A DNA stretch of 64,000 nucleotides from Alopecurus myosuroides (taxonomy: Eukaryota; Streptophyta; Magnoliopsida; Poales; Poaceae), in contig CM054062.1 of NCBI GenBank assembly GCA_028641055.1, forward strand, positions 270,275,765 through 270,339,764, read 5' to 3'. This document shows, one piece after another, positions 1-12,189 of the stretch (its first letter is position 1; each line of letters opens with the position of its first letter). The notes beneath the pieces are model-generated. The model saw only the letters and a list, made by a program, of their open reading frames with translations, ran no database searches and was not told the origin of the DNA. A program made the translations under genes and the position numbers.

Positions 1-1725
1 TCATGCACCACCGATGGTGAACACGGGGGTATCCATGGATTTCAATTTCCACGGTGTTGACTATCCCTTGGTGTCGGTCCGAGATGATGCCAACCTCGGT
101 GTCACGTCCAACTAGTCTAATCCTCACAAGGCCAAGGAACCACTCCCAGTTTTCATTGTTCTCTGTGGACACAAGTGCGAATGCCAACGGTAGCAACTAG
201 TCACGACCATCATGCCCTACCGCCGGCATGATTGTGCCCTTGTAACTGCCGGTCAGAAATGTACCATCCATGGATAAAACGGGTCTAAGGTGCTTGAAAG
301 ACTTTATGCAAGGACCAAATGTCTATAATGCACGTCCAAATATCCTTACACTTTTACCTTCGTGCATCATTGTTTCCGACCCAAAGGGCTCAACCACATA
401 GATCATATCCGGGTTTTTTGCGGCCATCCCTCCCAACAACATGGATATGCGGTTGTACGACTCTTCCCAGCCTCCATACAACATCCTGAATGCAGTTTGC
501 TTAGCCTTCCATGCCTTACCGTATTCCACAGTGTAGCTGTATAGATCTAACACATACTTGATAACGTTTTTAATTGGACATGTTCATAGGATCTTTATCA
601 TTGAGCTTATTTTATGCCCGATGAACTCAGATCTCAATTGGCGGTGATCATTCTTACAATTGGCCTAGTCGATATTCTTCGGGGCGCATCATTGTGTGAG
701 GCAACATTCTGTAAACTTCCACCGTGGTATTTTCTTAGGTCCACCCTTTTTCATAGGCCTTGCACGGATAGTCCATGGACAATGCTCATGTTCATATATG
801 ACTTGGTAATGGAGCTTCTCGTCCTTAACACTTAATTCTCGATGACGCTTCAATAAGTGTTCATTTACCCATTGTTTTAGTTCTCCCATGCATGAAAAGA
901 TGGTTGCTTTACCGATCCCATGATTGTGTAGCTCGGTTTCATTCTTCGAGTAAGACCTTGGCCCAAGATTTTTAGTGGTACCACCATCAATAATAGCCTT
1001 ACGCGCAAGGCTTAGATCATGAAACAATGATGTCCGGTGATCTCGGCCAAATGCATGCATAGAGGCTCTTGCTTCCTTAGACGTCAAACCATCCTCGTCA
1101 ATTTCCTCTTCCGGTCCTTCGTCGTCCGAGTCCATTGTATGTGCTCGCAAGTATGGGATGGCACGGTCCATTTCCTTTTCGAAACAATTTGCTTCCACAT
1201 CTCCAACATTATGGTTACGAAAGGAATGTTTCCTTGGATCGCCATCTCCCTCCTCAAGCACGACCTCGGCACGGCCCTCGGGCTCATGACCTCCACCATT
1301 ATCACCCATGGACTCATCTCCCTCGGCATGCCTCTCGGTCTCATCATGGCCACCATCACCGCCATCGTAGTCATCATGATAATCGTTATTGCAATAGGGG
1401 CTCAAGGGTTGTGTCAAGAGTGGTTGGCTCGTCATTGTGTCATACACTTCAGCCTCCGGGTCGACACGTGTCTCATCATGTTTAACCGGGCTAATCCCTC
1501 CACTAGGACATGCTTAGAGGTTCAAATCAATATGCACTCGACCACCAACCTTCTTTGTGGCAAACAACTCAAATGATTTGTCTTGTGAGTTCAATACAAC
1601 CGCCTTGTAACCTTCCCAACGACTCTCCGAGTCGACGGGCATTATGTTCCACCGAATGTAATGACCGTGGAAAATATTGTACCTCCCATGCAAGTTAACT
1701 ACATCATTTTTTTCCTTCTAATTCA
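1..1725 (-). pseudogene. Mutator-like (MULE) transposase, decayed
   Basis: Minus-strand remnant of a MuDR-type transposase, running off the left edge. Reading from about 1725, an N-terminal segment ends in 'LFATKKVGGRVHIDLNL' followed by a stop near 1519. An acidic linker ORF (1447-689) then carries the MuDR DNA-binding domain ('FSCMGELKQWVNEHLLKRH', 'HCPWTIRARPMKK'). At 553-323 'YGGWEESYNRISMLLGGM' precedes the DDE core. In the first 280 bases the core shows 'VLSMDGTFLTGSYKG' (first catalytic Asp) and 'IISDRHQGI' (second Asp). In-frame stops, for example TAG within 'HDGRD-stop-LLPLAFAL', show it is broken. The family catalyses cut-and-paste transposition. I infer a non-functional relic; the C-terminal zinc knuckle lies outside the window. 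Confidence 0.85.
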
Positions 1726-2100
1726 ACTCACTTCGGACCTTCTCCACAACATCACGAAATGTTGGACTAGAGTAAAAAAAACACGACTATCTCGTCCGGG
1801 TCTCGATAATCAATGTCCATACATCAACAAGAAACTAACCAATTTAAGAATTATGGTGGCAAAGACCAATTTCTAGGGTTTCTAAAATAGGGGAGAAAAT
1901 TGACTAAATACAAACATTTTGGTTCGATAAAACAAAGGAAAAGGGGGAGATTACCTTAGAAACACGAGAGAAGACGAGTTCCACGGAGGAATCACAAAGA
2001 TTTGGAGAGATTGGAGTGTGGACTGAGAGAGAGGGCCGAGCCAGGGGTAAGAGTGGGGAGTGGAGTGGAGTGTGGCTGTCCTGGTCTCACTTAGCTTTTC

Positions 2101-2305
2101 GCATAACGCGCCAATCCAGTGTGTTATGGTGCCACCCGCATAACGTCGTAGTCGAGGGTGTTACGGTGTCAGGGGCATAACGCCCCAGTCCGGTGCGTTA
2201 TGATGGCAGCCTCGTGGAAGTCCTCGTCCACGAGGCGCCGTCAATAACGCCTAAGGGTGCCACGTTATGCTAGAGAGCATAACGCTCTGTAGGCGGACGC
2301 TATGA
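2101..2305. repeat. CATAACG/CGTTATG interspersed palindromic array
   Basis: Upstream (5') noncoding part of the MULE. About four to five imperfect units of roughly 40 bp each pair 'GCATAACG' with a nearby 'CGTTATG' or 'TGTTATG', giving short inverted repeats around a GC-rich spacer. The array sits between the transposase 5' region and the apparent element edge near 2385. A subterminal array of protein-binding sites or hairpins is plausible but inferred. Confidence 0.6.
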
Positions 2306-2385
2306 GAAAGGGTTATTTTTCGAATTTTTTTGGTTTCAGGGGTTAAATCGTGAATTTGTTGTGCTAAAAGGTTATTTATGTAAAA

Positions 2386-3696
2386 TTTCACACCGGTCGA
2401 CCACGTCGATCCTGGCCTCTGTCGGTGTGCTACCTACGTACACCTTCACGAGCGAGCGGCATCGCCAGCTTGGGATTGCTGAGGTCGATCAGGCGCGAAT
2501 GTACGTACAGCTCATGACCGGAGTTGAATGATCACATTTTACTAGTACCTGACATCGACACCTGAGCTGTCTACACTGTTTAACAGAGACGCGGAACGTG
2601 TCATGCTCATGCATGCATGCATACGCGAAAAAACTCATCATTCCTTCATTTAATCATCCATTCACGACAAGCATACACGGTTCCAGAACAATGGACAAAC
2701 TCGTCACTTTATCGATCGGGAAGTTATTACTCGCATACGGAAGCACGCAATTAAGAAGACGATCCATCTATCCACGGGCAAAATCGCAAGCCTAACAATT
2801 TGGCTGGCCCAAACTACACTACTCCCCGTCATCTTGTGGCTAAACAAACTATAGGTCACACACATGCTAATCTCCTCCGGGAGGAATGAATGATATCATT
2901 ACACTATGACAGTCATCACAGCCGCGCCTAGCTTCCCCGTCACCTCCAAAAAGACCAGGTCACGGGCGCCTTGTCCGCTTACGGCGATGCAGACAAAGCT
3001 CGCCAGTCACCCCTCCTTGTTCTTACCCTGTACTGCTGCAGGGAGGGAAAAACATTTGGACCCTTCCATACCCATTTCAGAGCTGATAATAATGCGGTTT
3101 TGTTCTGTCTATGCATATGGATGCAATGCTCGCAGCTGAGCTGCAGAGATCAGATCCGATCCCCAAAAAGACGCTGTGCGAGCCGATCGACGGGAAATTA
3201 TGTTCTCCCGTGAAATACCTCACGTGAATGCTCCATGAACGAGCCCCCCAGCCAGCGAGCGCTAGCCATCAAATGTACAACGCATTCGCCTTGTCGGCAA
3301 GCTGCAGTATGATCCAGTGGAACCAGGACCCATATATAGGCCATGGCCGTAGGATACTTTGATGATTCGGTGCACAAGACTCTACAGCAGGCTCTGTAGG
3401 TGACGGTGGAGACTAGACAGTAATAGTAATCTGATGACAACCCTCGAATGGAAGCTTAGATAAATTATGCACGGGTGTATGCGTGTAACCAATCAGATTG
3501 TTTCCACGATCATGGTCAGATTCTGATCTCATATTCTGCACCCGGCATCAACCAACCCAAATCATACGTAAAATGTGATAACTGTACAATATGCGACCTC
3601 GGTCTGGTGTCTGCAGTCAAAAACAGGGGTAGAGCGGAGAGACACCACCGGAAACAGGATACAGCCACGACAGATAAGACCATGGCACCAGACATA
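2386..3696. other. Intergenic and VPS37 3' flank; no gene seen
   Basis: Lies between the MULE edge and the VPS37 stop codon. The right-hand few hundred bases, read on the minus strand, are likely the VPS37 3' UTR and downstream flank. Short ORFs here (for example 3198-3440 minus) have no recognisable domain. Confidence 0.5.
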
Positions 3697-6600
3697 TCAG
3701 CGGAGTGAGGCCTTGCCGGAGAGGTGGAGCAAGGCGCACTTGTGGTGGGCGGCGCGGAGCTTCTTGTACTTCTGCACGAAGGTAGGCAGGTCCATGTCCT
3801 TCTCCAGGAACTTCTCGTGGAGCTCCTCCGACTCCTCGTCCAACTTGGCCATTGAACCTGAGCAAAGCACAAAGGCAAGGAATGTGCATTTGCGTGTCAG
3901 CGATGGGTTTGTGTGAGAAATAGCATTACACTGCTAAACATTACACTCAAAGCAACCAAGCACAACACTGGGTCCAGTATGCTCCCAGCTGTACCACTGG
4001 CAGGTGTGGAGCATGCATAGTAAAATTTTCAGATGTTGGTAAATGTGCATCAGTGTGCCCTACTTATATAGTTATGTACATCATGTCCAATCGCAAGCCG
4101 CAAAGTGGGAAGCCAAAGATGAAAAACGCTGGAATCGAAGATGCAGCTGTTCAGAGCACTTACTTTGCAGCTTGTCGAGCAGTGCAGCAGGAGAATAGGA
4201 CCTCATAATCTCGTCCTTCTGCCTTTCCAAGTCGGCCAACCTGTCCTCAGCAGCCGCCAGTTCTGTAGTTCTTATGATAGTGCACTGCACAGATCACCAA
4301 CGCCGCTAAAATTGTAAGGAGAAAATTGCCAGGACCAGGTAACTTTATAGGAAACTTGCACAAATTGCCAGAGTACAAGAATGTTGTTTAGTTTTTATAA
4401 TGGTCTTAATTGAATTTTGATTATTTACAATGGCAGGAAAACAGCATGACTAGCTGTGTAAACTTGAGGGGGAGGTGAACAGTACTGAACCTGATTCCTG
4501 AGCTCCGAGATCCGTTGCTCCTTTTCCAAATTTTCTCCTGCAGATAAGCATAACCCATAGTATTTCGTTTAGAAACAATCAAAAACCCTTTCTATCTTCT
4601 TACTTAAGCCAACACTAATATGAAACACCCAATCATTGATCTACAGAAATAGAATGAGCAACTCACTTGCAAGCTGAAGTGTCTCCTTTCTAAGCTCACC
4701 ACGTAACTGGACATGAAGAGCCACAAATTAGAAAACCGAAAAGATCACTTAACTATTGCCAAGATCTAGCATTCAGGTAACTCTTATGTTTCAAATTAAC
4801 CACAGTCAGCAACAAATATAAAACAAGTGTAAGATAATCACCAAAATGTTATCCAAACAATTTAAGAACACACAGGTACAGACAGAGGGTTCACTCTGAT
4901 CCTCCAAGACACAAATGAACATTACGACCAGAACTATTGAATAAGGCTCACAAGAACTTATAATGTGAATTCATACCATTTAATCAATTTATAACATAAA
5001 GTAATAAAGCTCACATGAACTTATGAAGCTAAAACTGGAAGAAAAGAAGCTGACATAAAAGTGGAAAGTGACCTACTGAATTATATGCCTATTTTTATTA
5101 AACGGGATCAGTAACTAATACAAACCAGGGGTATCATTCTTAGCGGTTATCAACCTCGGCCCACTTTTATACTAGAGGCAACAGCAACTCAATTGACAAT
5201 GGTACATGCAGAAAAAACTTACATTGTTTTGGGTTTTCACTTGATCAAGTGAATTGAAAAAAGCATTATATGCTTCTTTGTCTTTTAACAGCCTTTGCAA
5301 TTCATCGACACTGCACCAACAGAAAAAGTAAGAACAGTAGTCTAATACATAATTATGTATTCCAAGCAGGTAGACATAACACATCATATCACAATGTAAC
5401 GGTCTGTATAAAGGAATAGTGTGCAGAACTGCAGATGCAAGATTAGAAACATGATAAACAACCATACAAAAGTGCCCCTTCCAAATTCTCTAGCATATAT
5501 ACTCCCTTACACTATTTGGCATGTTTTCTGTACATTTGTTTTATACTCATCAATGATTCATCTATAATTTGGCATGTACATTTGTTTTTGACTGAACAAG
5601 TCATCAGTAATTCATCTATAATTTCCCTCTAGAATCAACCTACTGAATCGTTCTACTTGGCTCTGGTCATCTAGCTTGACTGAAAAAACGTAGACGATAA
5701 AAAAACCATTCTTGCATGGTCTACGTTATTCTTATCTCTGTAATGCCACTGTCATTCTAGAAAAGAGAGTGCATGCTCATGGACAGATGTAATGTTCACA
5801 TATTAGAATGACCATATAGCACAGACCATGGCACGTGGATGAATCATCTGGCTCTGTTCAGTAATTATTTGCCACATTTTCTCATAACTAAGACAAGATA
5901 AATAACATATGCACAGACAATGTTGTCAGCGCTAGAAAAAGCAACATATCAAATTTGGGTTTGTTTAGGAACAGTTCTATAAATTATGCATTGTAACAAC
6001 TTCATATAGAAGTTGCAAAATAATAAGAACCTAAATTTTTTTAATCTTTATAGGGGAACAATATGTTGCAAATTTGATCCCAAGGTAGCATGACCACTGG
6101 ATTTTAGCTGTTTTACATAGTTGCCGTTTATTATATCCAGCATTGCCCAACAGTGAAAGGATTCTTGAAAGTTTTAAGGTGTCAGATAAAATATCTTTAC
6201 AGCTTGGATTTAGTAATCTTCTGCCAGAAAGCTTGTCTATTGCTTGAAGCGGAATTGTTGAAATTTCGGTTTCCCATTTCTAGATGGAATGAAAATGTCA
6301 GCCTTGATTTCGTTATTGTAGTGTCATAATACCGATCAGGCAAGGTAAATATGCAAATTGCAGTGTTGTAGGAAATAGACGCAAGCAAGAAAAAAGAAGG
6401 CCAATAGCATACCTCTTATCCTTCAAACGAGCAATTATCCCTGCAGCCTCAGCTGGAGATGGCTGGCCACGTGATGAAGACTGTTGATGATCTGAAGCTC
6501 TTTGATGCGGACTACCACTGGAAGAGGTGGGCGTGGATGGACGTGAAGATGAACCTACCACCGAGGGAGGGTACCAAGATTGCGTAGGTATGTCCTGGAA

Positions 6601-7357
6601 ATTAGATTCAGGTTGCTGCTGCTGCTGAGAGCTGCTGTAGCATTCATTCCGCAGAGCCAAAGGAAGTAAGCAAGACAAGTAAAAAGTTTTCAAAGCAATC
6701 TTAAGACAAAATAAAAAATTCAATGCACATATACTCCCTCCGTCCACTTTTATAAGGCTCACTTCTTAGCATTTCAACAGTAAGAAGTGAGTCTTATAAA
6801 AGTGGACGGAGGGAGTACTATTTTTATAATTCAGTATAACAGAAGATCCAACCATAGGAAATGACATGATAGTAGTTAGCCCAACACTCTGTGGCTAACA
6901 ACAAATTATGTTCTGGAGGGAAAGTGAACAGATTCAAGAACTTGTTTGACTGTACAGTTTTCTTAGAAACTAAGAACTAGGCACTGCACACAGCCCGGTA
7001 GCTGGAGTGCTGGACTGAGCCACCGATACATAACTTAGCACGAACTGACAACTTATTTCATTGGCAATATTCGTCAGCACTAGGTTTTGGGTAAGAAAAG
7101 GGACACTCGATCCATACAAGTAAAGATCGATATAAGCTCCACGAGAATGAGAAATGAATGACACTTATCTACCATATTTCCCAATATATTTGGCTTTTGA
7201 ACAGAGATAACTCAATTCACAGAACGGGCAAACATATGCTTCGAGAGACTGAAAGCTGAACTGCGGAACTCAGAAATGAGAATAGACATTACACCTAGAT
7301 AACTTCTCAATTACAATTGACGTTAACCTACCCGAAAAGAGGAATTCTCCAGCTCAT
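3697..7357 (-). CDS. VPS37: VPS37-like ESCRT-I subunit (Mod(r) domain), complete
   Basis: Seven coding exons join without a frame break (minus strand, high to low): 7357-7332, 6631-6413, 5310-5223, 4706-4667, 4537-4491, 4284-4164, 3857-3697. All introns I placed are GT-AG, and the 702 nt encode 233 aa, a normal length for plant VPS37. The protein starts 'MSWRIPLFG'. It has a Gln/Ser/Pro-rich linker with 'TQSWYPPSVVGSSSRPSTP' (about residues 20-40), then the Mod(r) domain from about residue 80 to the end. This includes 'LKDKSVDELQRLLKDKEAY', 'LRGELRKETLQLARENLE', 'EELHEKFLEKDMDLPTF' and 'YKKLRAAHHKCALLHL'. VPS37 is the coiled-coil ESCRT-I subunit that joins VPS23 and VPS28 in sorting ubiquitinated cargo at multivesicular bodies. 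No premature stop is seen. The start is fixed by the short first coding exon and by the phase-2 junction forming Gly. Confidence 0.92.
6734..6815. mobile_element. Stowaway MITE in VPS37 intron (82 bp hairpin)
   Basis: Terminal inverted repeat 'CTCCCTCCGTCCACTTTTAT' with TA on both sides. The two arms (about 35 bp each) pair along their full length with only one mismatch that I can see. Stowaway elements are non-autonomous Tc1/mariner derivatives. It lies in the intron between VPS37 coding exons 1 and 2. Confidence 0.9.
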
Positions 7358-8470
7358 TGCAGAAACGCAATCTGCATCAAAGGAAAGAGAATGTGTTATG
7401 TAATTTGATATGTATGAACCATCTTCTATGAAGAATAGAGTTAAGATATAAGTAAATTCTGATGGAAAATAAATTTTGGTGAGAGTATGCTAGCATATTC
7501 TTGAGATATGGAAGAGACTTGTGTGCCATATCGTTAGGAACAAAAAAAGATGACAAGACGCTAGAAAATTGCATCAGAACACAAACATTTGAGTAGATCC
7601 ACATTCCTATACTACAGCACATTGGATTCCACCCCATCATTCAAAATCCCATGCTCATACGACGATATGATCACATGCTCTGCACGCACGCAGTGGCATC
7701 TGATCCCAGGCTGTCTATGTGTGCTTCGGCGAGGCGCAGGCAACTTGCTATCAGAAATTACAACTTCAACATTATCCGGGCATCCAGCAGCTCCCCAAAG
7801 TCTAAACTAACTTGCGGCAATGCTCAAGGTTCCGAACTTCTAATTTAGCACTTATTAGCGCCGACCGAGTCCGCAGGAAAAAACTAGGTAGGCAAAAATC
7901 CCTGGAACGTAAGTTATAAGGCCTGTTTGGTTTGTAGGGATAAATTGAAATGTGTGTGTTCATCAAAGGAGGGCCCAAGCTATTCGCTACCAGCTACGGA
8001 TGGAACCCGTACCGGAAGAGAGAAGAGAGGGGTGAGAGGGGAGTGGTCTGGGGCCGCTGGCGCCGTGCCCAGCCGGAGGAGGAGGGCGGAGTACCTGCGT
8101 CGCCGCCGCCGCTAGGTCGCGCGCGGACGAGTGGTGAGCAATCAACCTGGAGAAGAGAAGGGAACCCTAGCTAAGTTGGTAGGTGATGAGAAATCGAGAG
8201 GGGGAGAATAGATACTAGAGAAATCGCAGGCTCCTAGAATGGTCAAGGGTCGCCCGCAGGCTGTAGCCCTCCAACGACGCGCCGCCAGGCCTATCCACAA
8301 TTTGTTCAAAAATCGTGGCCTGGGGGGAGGAGGAGGAGGGGAAGAAAGAGGAGAAGGCAGCGGCTCACCTGGAAGCGGAATCGGATCAGGCGCAAGATCG
8401 ATCGCACGGGACGAAAGAGGAGACGGCGAGCGGGTGACCTCGCCGGCCGGCTACCGCGTCCGCGTGCTTG
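7332..8470 (-). promoter_or_regulatory. VPS37 5' UTR with leader intron and promoter region
   Basis: Upstream of the ATG at 7357 the exon extends to 7372, where 'TTTGATGCAG' on the minus strand is a good acceptor. A likely matching donor is 'GACGCAG|GTACTC' near 8094, after a pyrimidine-rich leader containing 'CTAGGGTTCCCTTCTC' (about 8094-8240). A second possible donor, 'TTCCAG|GTGAGC', is near 8372. The leader intron is an inference. The GC-rich stretch 8240-8500 is the best promoter candidate; I could not fix a TATA box. Confidence 0.5.
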
Positions 8471-8499
8471 GGGGGTTGCGTTTGCTTCGCGTGTGAGGA

Positions 8500-8949
8500 A
8501 CCGAGGAAGAAGGGGGGCTGGGTCACTGTTTGCTGGGTCGGTCTCAGTGAATTCTGGAGAGGACAGACGGGCAAGGTAAGGTTACGGTTACGGCCGACTG
8601 GTTTTTTTTCTTTTTCCTGGAGGCTGGTTACGACCGACTGGTGAAAGCGTGGCCCTGGAAGAGGCCGAACCTTTGGCCCGAACGAGTCGAAAGCGACGCA
8701 CCCCGGGGAAACGTTTTGGGCTGCTCGCGTAGGATGTTCCTTCGGAATGAACTTATTTACTGGGCCGATACAAACTGCTCCGTATCGCCCGGCGATTCCT
8801 ACACAACAATCGCCCATGCCTCAACTGCCCGATTGTCCAATAGGCCCAAACAGGGTATGTAGCATGTTTTTGTTGTTTTTCTGTTTCTTTCTTTAGCTTT
8901 TTTTTTCCTTTATTTTTTCCATTAGGTTTATATTTTTTCCTTCTTATTA
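8500..8949. other. VPS37 upstream flank; no gene seen
   Basis: GC-rich, then T-rich sequence between the VPS37 promoter and the next MITE. The minus-strand ORF at 8817-8386 overlaps the promoter and has no recognisable domain. Confidence 0.4.
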
Positions 8950-9052
8950 CTCCCTCCGATCCATATTAATAGGTGCTGAAGTGGATGTATTTAGACATGT
9001 TTTATTGCTAGATACATCCACTTCACCACCTATTAATATGGACCGGAGGGAG
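8950..9052. mobile_element. Stowaway MITE (103 bp)
   Basis: Termini 'CTCCCTCCGATCCATATTAA' and its inverse 'TTAATATGGACCGGAGGGAG', TA target duplication on both sides, and an internal inverted repeat ('AAGTGGATGTAT' / 'ATACATCCACTT'). Confidence 0.9.
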
Positions 9053-9791
9053 TACAAAAGTCAGTTTCTCGTATTTCTGCTTGGTTTTCAATGGTCCTAA
9101 TTTTCTGGTACTACATAGAGTTGTTATCTATTTCACTTGTATACTATGCAAAAAAAAATCTATTTCACTTGTATCAAATTTAAGATTTATTTATTCTATA
9201 TTTGTGTTATGTCATTCATTTCATTGGATGCTAAGTTTTTTCGTGTACAAATTTATTGTTCTGCATGAAGATGGTGGTTTGTTTTTCATGTGATATTATT
9301 CTTGTCCAATTATACTCGCAGTTTTGTTCCACCTGCTGTACTTTTGTGTTATCCTATATATGTGATTTGTTCTGCTCTAGTTTTTTGTCCTAGTTATTCT
9401 AATTTATTGTCTCGCTTAAGATGTGATTTGTTCCTAAGCGATATAATTTTTATCCCAGCTGAATTCATTATTATATTCCACTTACTTTAAACTTTTATAA
9501 CTCTTTAAACTTTCTAATTATTTCTCCGGTGAAGATGTGATTCGCCCCTCAAGAGCTATAATTTGTGTCTCAGGTCTCAACTATAGTAGTTAATTTTTCC
9601 CATGTAGTCTAAACTTCCGTTCCTCGTGTAGATGTGATTTGTTTGTTACACACTAACTTTTGTTCCAACAGTAGTCATTGCTAACTGATTTGGATGTTCC
9701 CGTGAAATTTTGGTCCATATTGGTTGTCTAGGGAGTTTCTAACCTGATTATGTACCACTCTTCAGCCCATTAGTACGAAGAGAAACACTAA
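9053..9791. other. AT-rich intergenic sequence; no gene seen
   Basis: T-rich single-copy-looking DNA with only short spurious ORFs. Confidence 0.4.
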
Positions 9792-10064
9792 GACTAGCCA
9801 TAGTGGGAGTATCATAGCTAGTATCATGCATGCCATGTTGGCAAAAAACTGATGTGGCATAGCAATTAATGAAGAGAGATAGTATAGTGGTATCATAGGT
9901 AGATACTATAACATAACACATTTCGAGATAATATGTGTCTACAACCTATTAAATGCAACATGTCATGATACCACAAATATGTTACTACCCACTATGGGGG
10001 TAGTATCATACACTAGTATCATGTGCATGATACTAGTATATGATACTCCCCACTATGACTAGTC
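9792..10064. mobile_element. Tourist-like MITE (PIF/Harbinger-derived, 273 bp)
   Basis: Imperfect terminal inverted repeats 'GACTAGCCATAGTGGGAGTA' (left) and 'GACTAGTCATAGTGGGGAGT' (right, reversed), flanked by a TAA duplication at both ends. The interior has further 'AGTATCAT' repeats. No ORF, so non-autonomous. Confidence 0.85.
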
Positions 10065-11805
10065 TAACGGTAGAGAGACATGAATTAACATGCATATTTG
10101 GCACGGGTCCATTTGGATGGACCTCATGGGACTTTGTAACATCTCAAGTTTGTAATAACTGTAAATTAGTTGATCTTGAGCGTGGCATGCATTGATTTTG
10201 AATCCGAGAAAAATTGCATTTTTAATAACGTGAACAACCCTTATAATGCCAAAATCTTCCTCTAATTTCAATTTCTTCAAAATAAGAATTCAAACTAAAA
10301 ATATGGGAGACTTTCTATACAAAAATACGAACTCCGTTGTAACTTTTTATGGCCTATTTAAGTCCTGCAAATAATTCAAAATACTGTAAAATAGGGAAAA
10401 TAAAAAAAAAACTTGTGGGTGGGCTCCTTAGTTTAGATACCCGGTTGGAATACTCGACGGAAATCAGATCAAACCGGATCACTAGAGATGACGTCATGCA
10501 CGTTTTTCGTGTTCGACATCCCATAGTCCTTCCCCGTTTCTGTAGTCCTTTGGGACGTGTTTGGTTGGCCGTGGTCTTTCGTTTTCCACTGCTCCGTGCG
10601 AGTTTGGATCTGTTTGGTTTTGTTCTCTGGACGTCGTCTTGTACTGTACGATCCTTAAAGTAACAAAAATGGCTCTAGGGCTAGCTGGATAGGAACGGTA
10701 GAATCGGCTATTTCTATCGAGCCCACGTGGGTGGTGTCATGTGGCTCTCTGGTATGTGAGTTTTTTGCTCTTCTCGCCTCTCTTAAATTTCTCCACTGCC
10801 TCTTAAATTTAGCCAAATATACTTTAACTCAAAATAATGTGTACATAAAAAATATGCACGCCAACGAGTTGGTTTCATTCCCGTGCTCCGTTTCGGGGTT
10901 TGTCCACCGCAAATTTTCAATTTCGAACCGAGTGCGTTCTTCAACCTCTGTCACCGCGCCGCTACTAGACCGTTGACACTGCTGCTACTAGCCCGTTGTC
11001 GCTGCTGCTACTAGTCGTTGCTGCTGCTACTATGTCGTCGCGTCTGCTGCTAATAGGTCGTGCTAGTGTACAGTGTGGTTTTCAACCTCTGTCGCCGCGT
11101 TGCTACTAGATGCTACTAGGCCGTCGTCGCCACTGCTACTAGACTCTCGCCGCTGCTGCCGCTACTAGGTCGTCGTTGCTGCTGCTACTAGGTTGTGCTA
11201 GTGTACAGTGTGTTCTTCAACCTATGTTACCGTGCCGCCGCCGTCAATTTTGTCGGTGCCAGTGTAGTTCCTACCACTACCTTAGACGTCGCATCGCCGT
11301 CGCGCTACGCTCCATGGTGGTGTCACCCGGCGTAGCGGCCTGAGGTAAGATCACCATCTAGGCAAGAAGTTAGACTACATGAAACACATATTTAAAACAA
11401 ACATCGGGTGTTTCGAAATTTGTATCCTACCGAACATGTCCGGCATAACACTTTATGGACAACCAAATCATGTGTACAACATGGTTCAATTCTCGTTTTC
11501 AGTGGATATGGTCCTAGACAGCGTGTCTCTAAAACACATACTCCCTTCGTTCCACAATATAAGATGTTTTAGACTTTTTCCACATTCACATACATACACA
11601 TGTATCTAGACCCATTTTACTATATATGTACACTCATTTTAGTGTGAATTTAGACAACACGTGAAACATCTAAAACATCTTGGTTTGCCGAATTTCATGC
11701 GTCGGAGATGCTCTACGAGGGGCAGATAGCTACTAGATCTATCGGTTCGAATTTATTAGACCCATTAATTACACGGTGCACGATGGTGCCGTGGTACGCC
11801 CAGGT
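10065..11805. other. Intergenic; no gene seen, contains simple repeats
   Basis: No coding region recognised. Holds the CTG/CTA-rich tract (10960-11240) and, from about 11539, one end of a Stowaway-type MITE ('CTCCCTTCGTTCCACAATAT') whose other end is not present in recognisable form. Confidence 0.45.
10960..11240. repeat. Degenerate CTG/CTA trinucleotide-rich tract
   Basis: Imperfect tandem blocks of 'GCTGCTGCTACTAGNCGT' type; 'GTGCTAGTGTACAGTGTG' occurs twice (near 11060 and 11195). No long ORF is maintained. Confidence 0.65.
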
Positions 11806-12180
11806 ACGTTGTACCGTTGTACACTGATTGAACCGGCCGTCCTCCTCGCAAACAGTTGGCGTCCATCATCCATCCATCTTCCCACCGTCCGGCCGTCCTG
11901 CGCTCCTGTTCCCTCCGCCCTACCGAGGAAAACGCCCCAAAACAGTATCCTCGGCCGAGAGTTAAAAATGGATACAAAAGTAACCCCAGCTACCGGAGCG
12001 GCTCGTAGGTACGGTACAGTGGCCTTTCATCAGAAGCGAGAGCCAGAAAGTGTCCTTCTCCAGGCGCCAGAATGGCCTGTTCAAGAAGGCGGAGGAGGTC
12101 TCCATCGTTTGCGACGCCATGGTCGGCCTCGCCGTCTTCCCAGCTGCCACCGGCAAGCTCTTCAACTTCGCTAGCTTCAG
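11806..12180 (+). pseudogene. Truncated duplicate of an SVP-type MADS-box promoter and exon 1
   Basis: From about 11806 to 12030 the sequence parallels the upstream region of the MADS gene at 54720-54960. Shared strings are 'ACCGTTGTACACT', 'CTCCTCGCAAACAG', 'CCTACCGAGGAAAAC' and 'CCCAAAACAGTATCC'. It then jumps straight into the middle of the MADS box: 12044-12180 reads 'QKVSFSRRQNGLFKKAEEV', then 'IVCDAMVGLAVFPAATGKL'. It ends at the same phase-2 donor (GTATGT) as the intact gene. The first ~19 codons, including the start, are missing, and one codon is inserted before 'ATGKL'. The later exons are absent. It is a fragment that cannot make a MADS protein. Confidence 0.88.
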
Positions 12181-12189
12181 GTATGTGTG

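Noticed and set aside
1037..1576. Long plus-strand ORF opposite the MULE transposase
   Set aside because: Antisense shadow of the acidic linker and MuDR domain; no own domain.
8386..8817. 143-aa minus-strand ORF upstream of VPS37
   Set aside because: Overlaps the VPS37 promoter/leader; composition looks random and no domain is recognisable.
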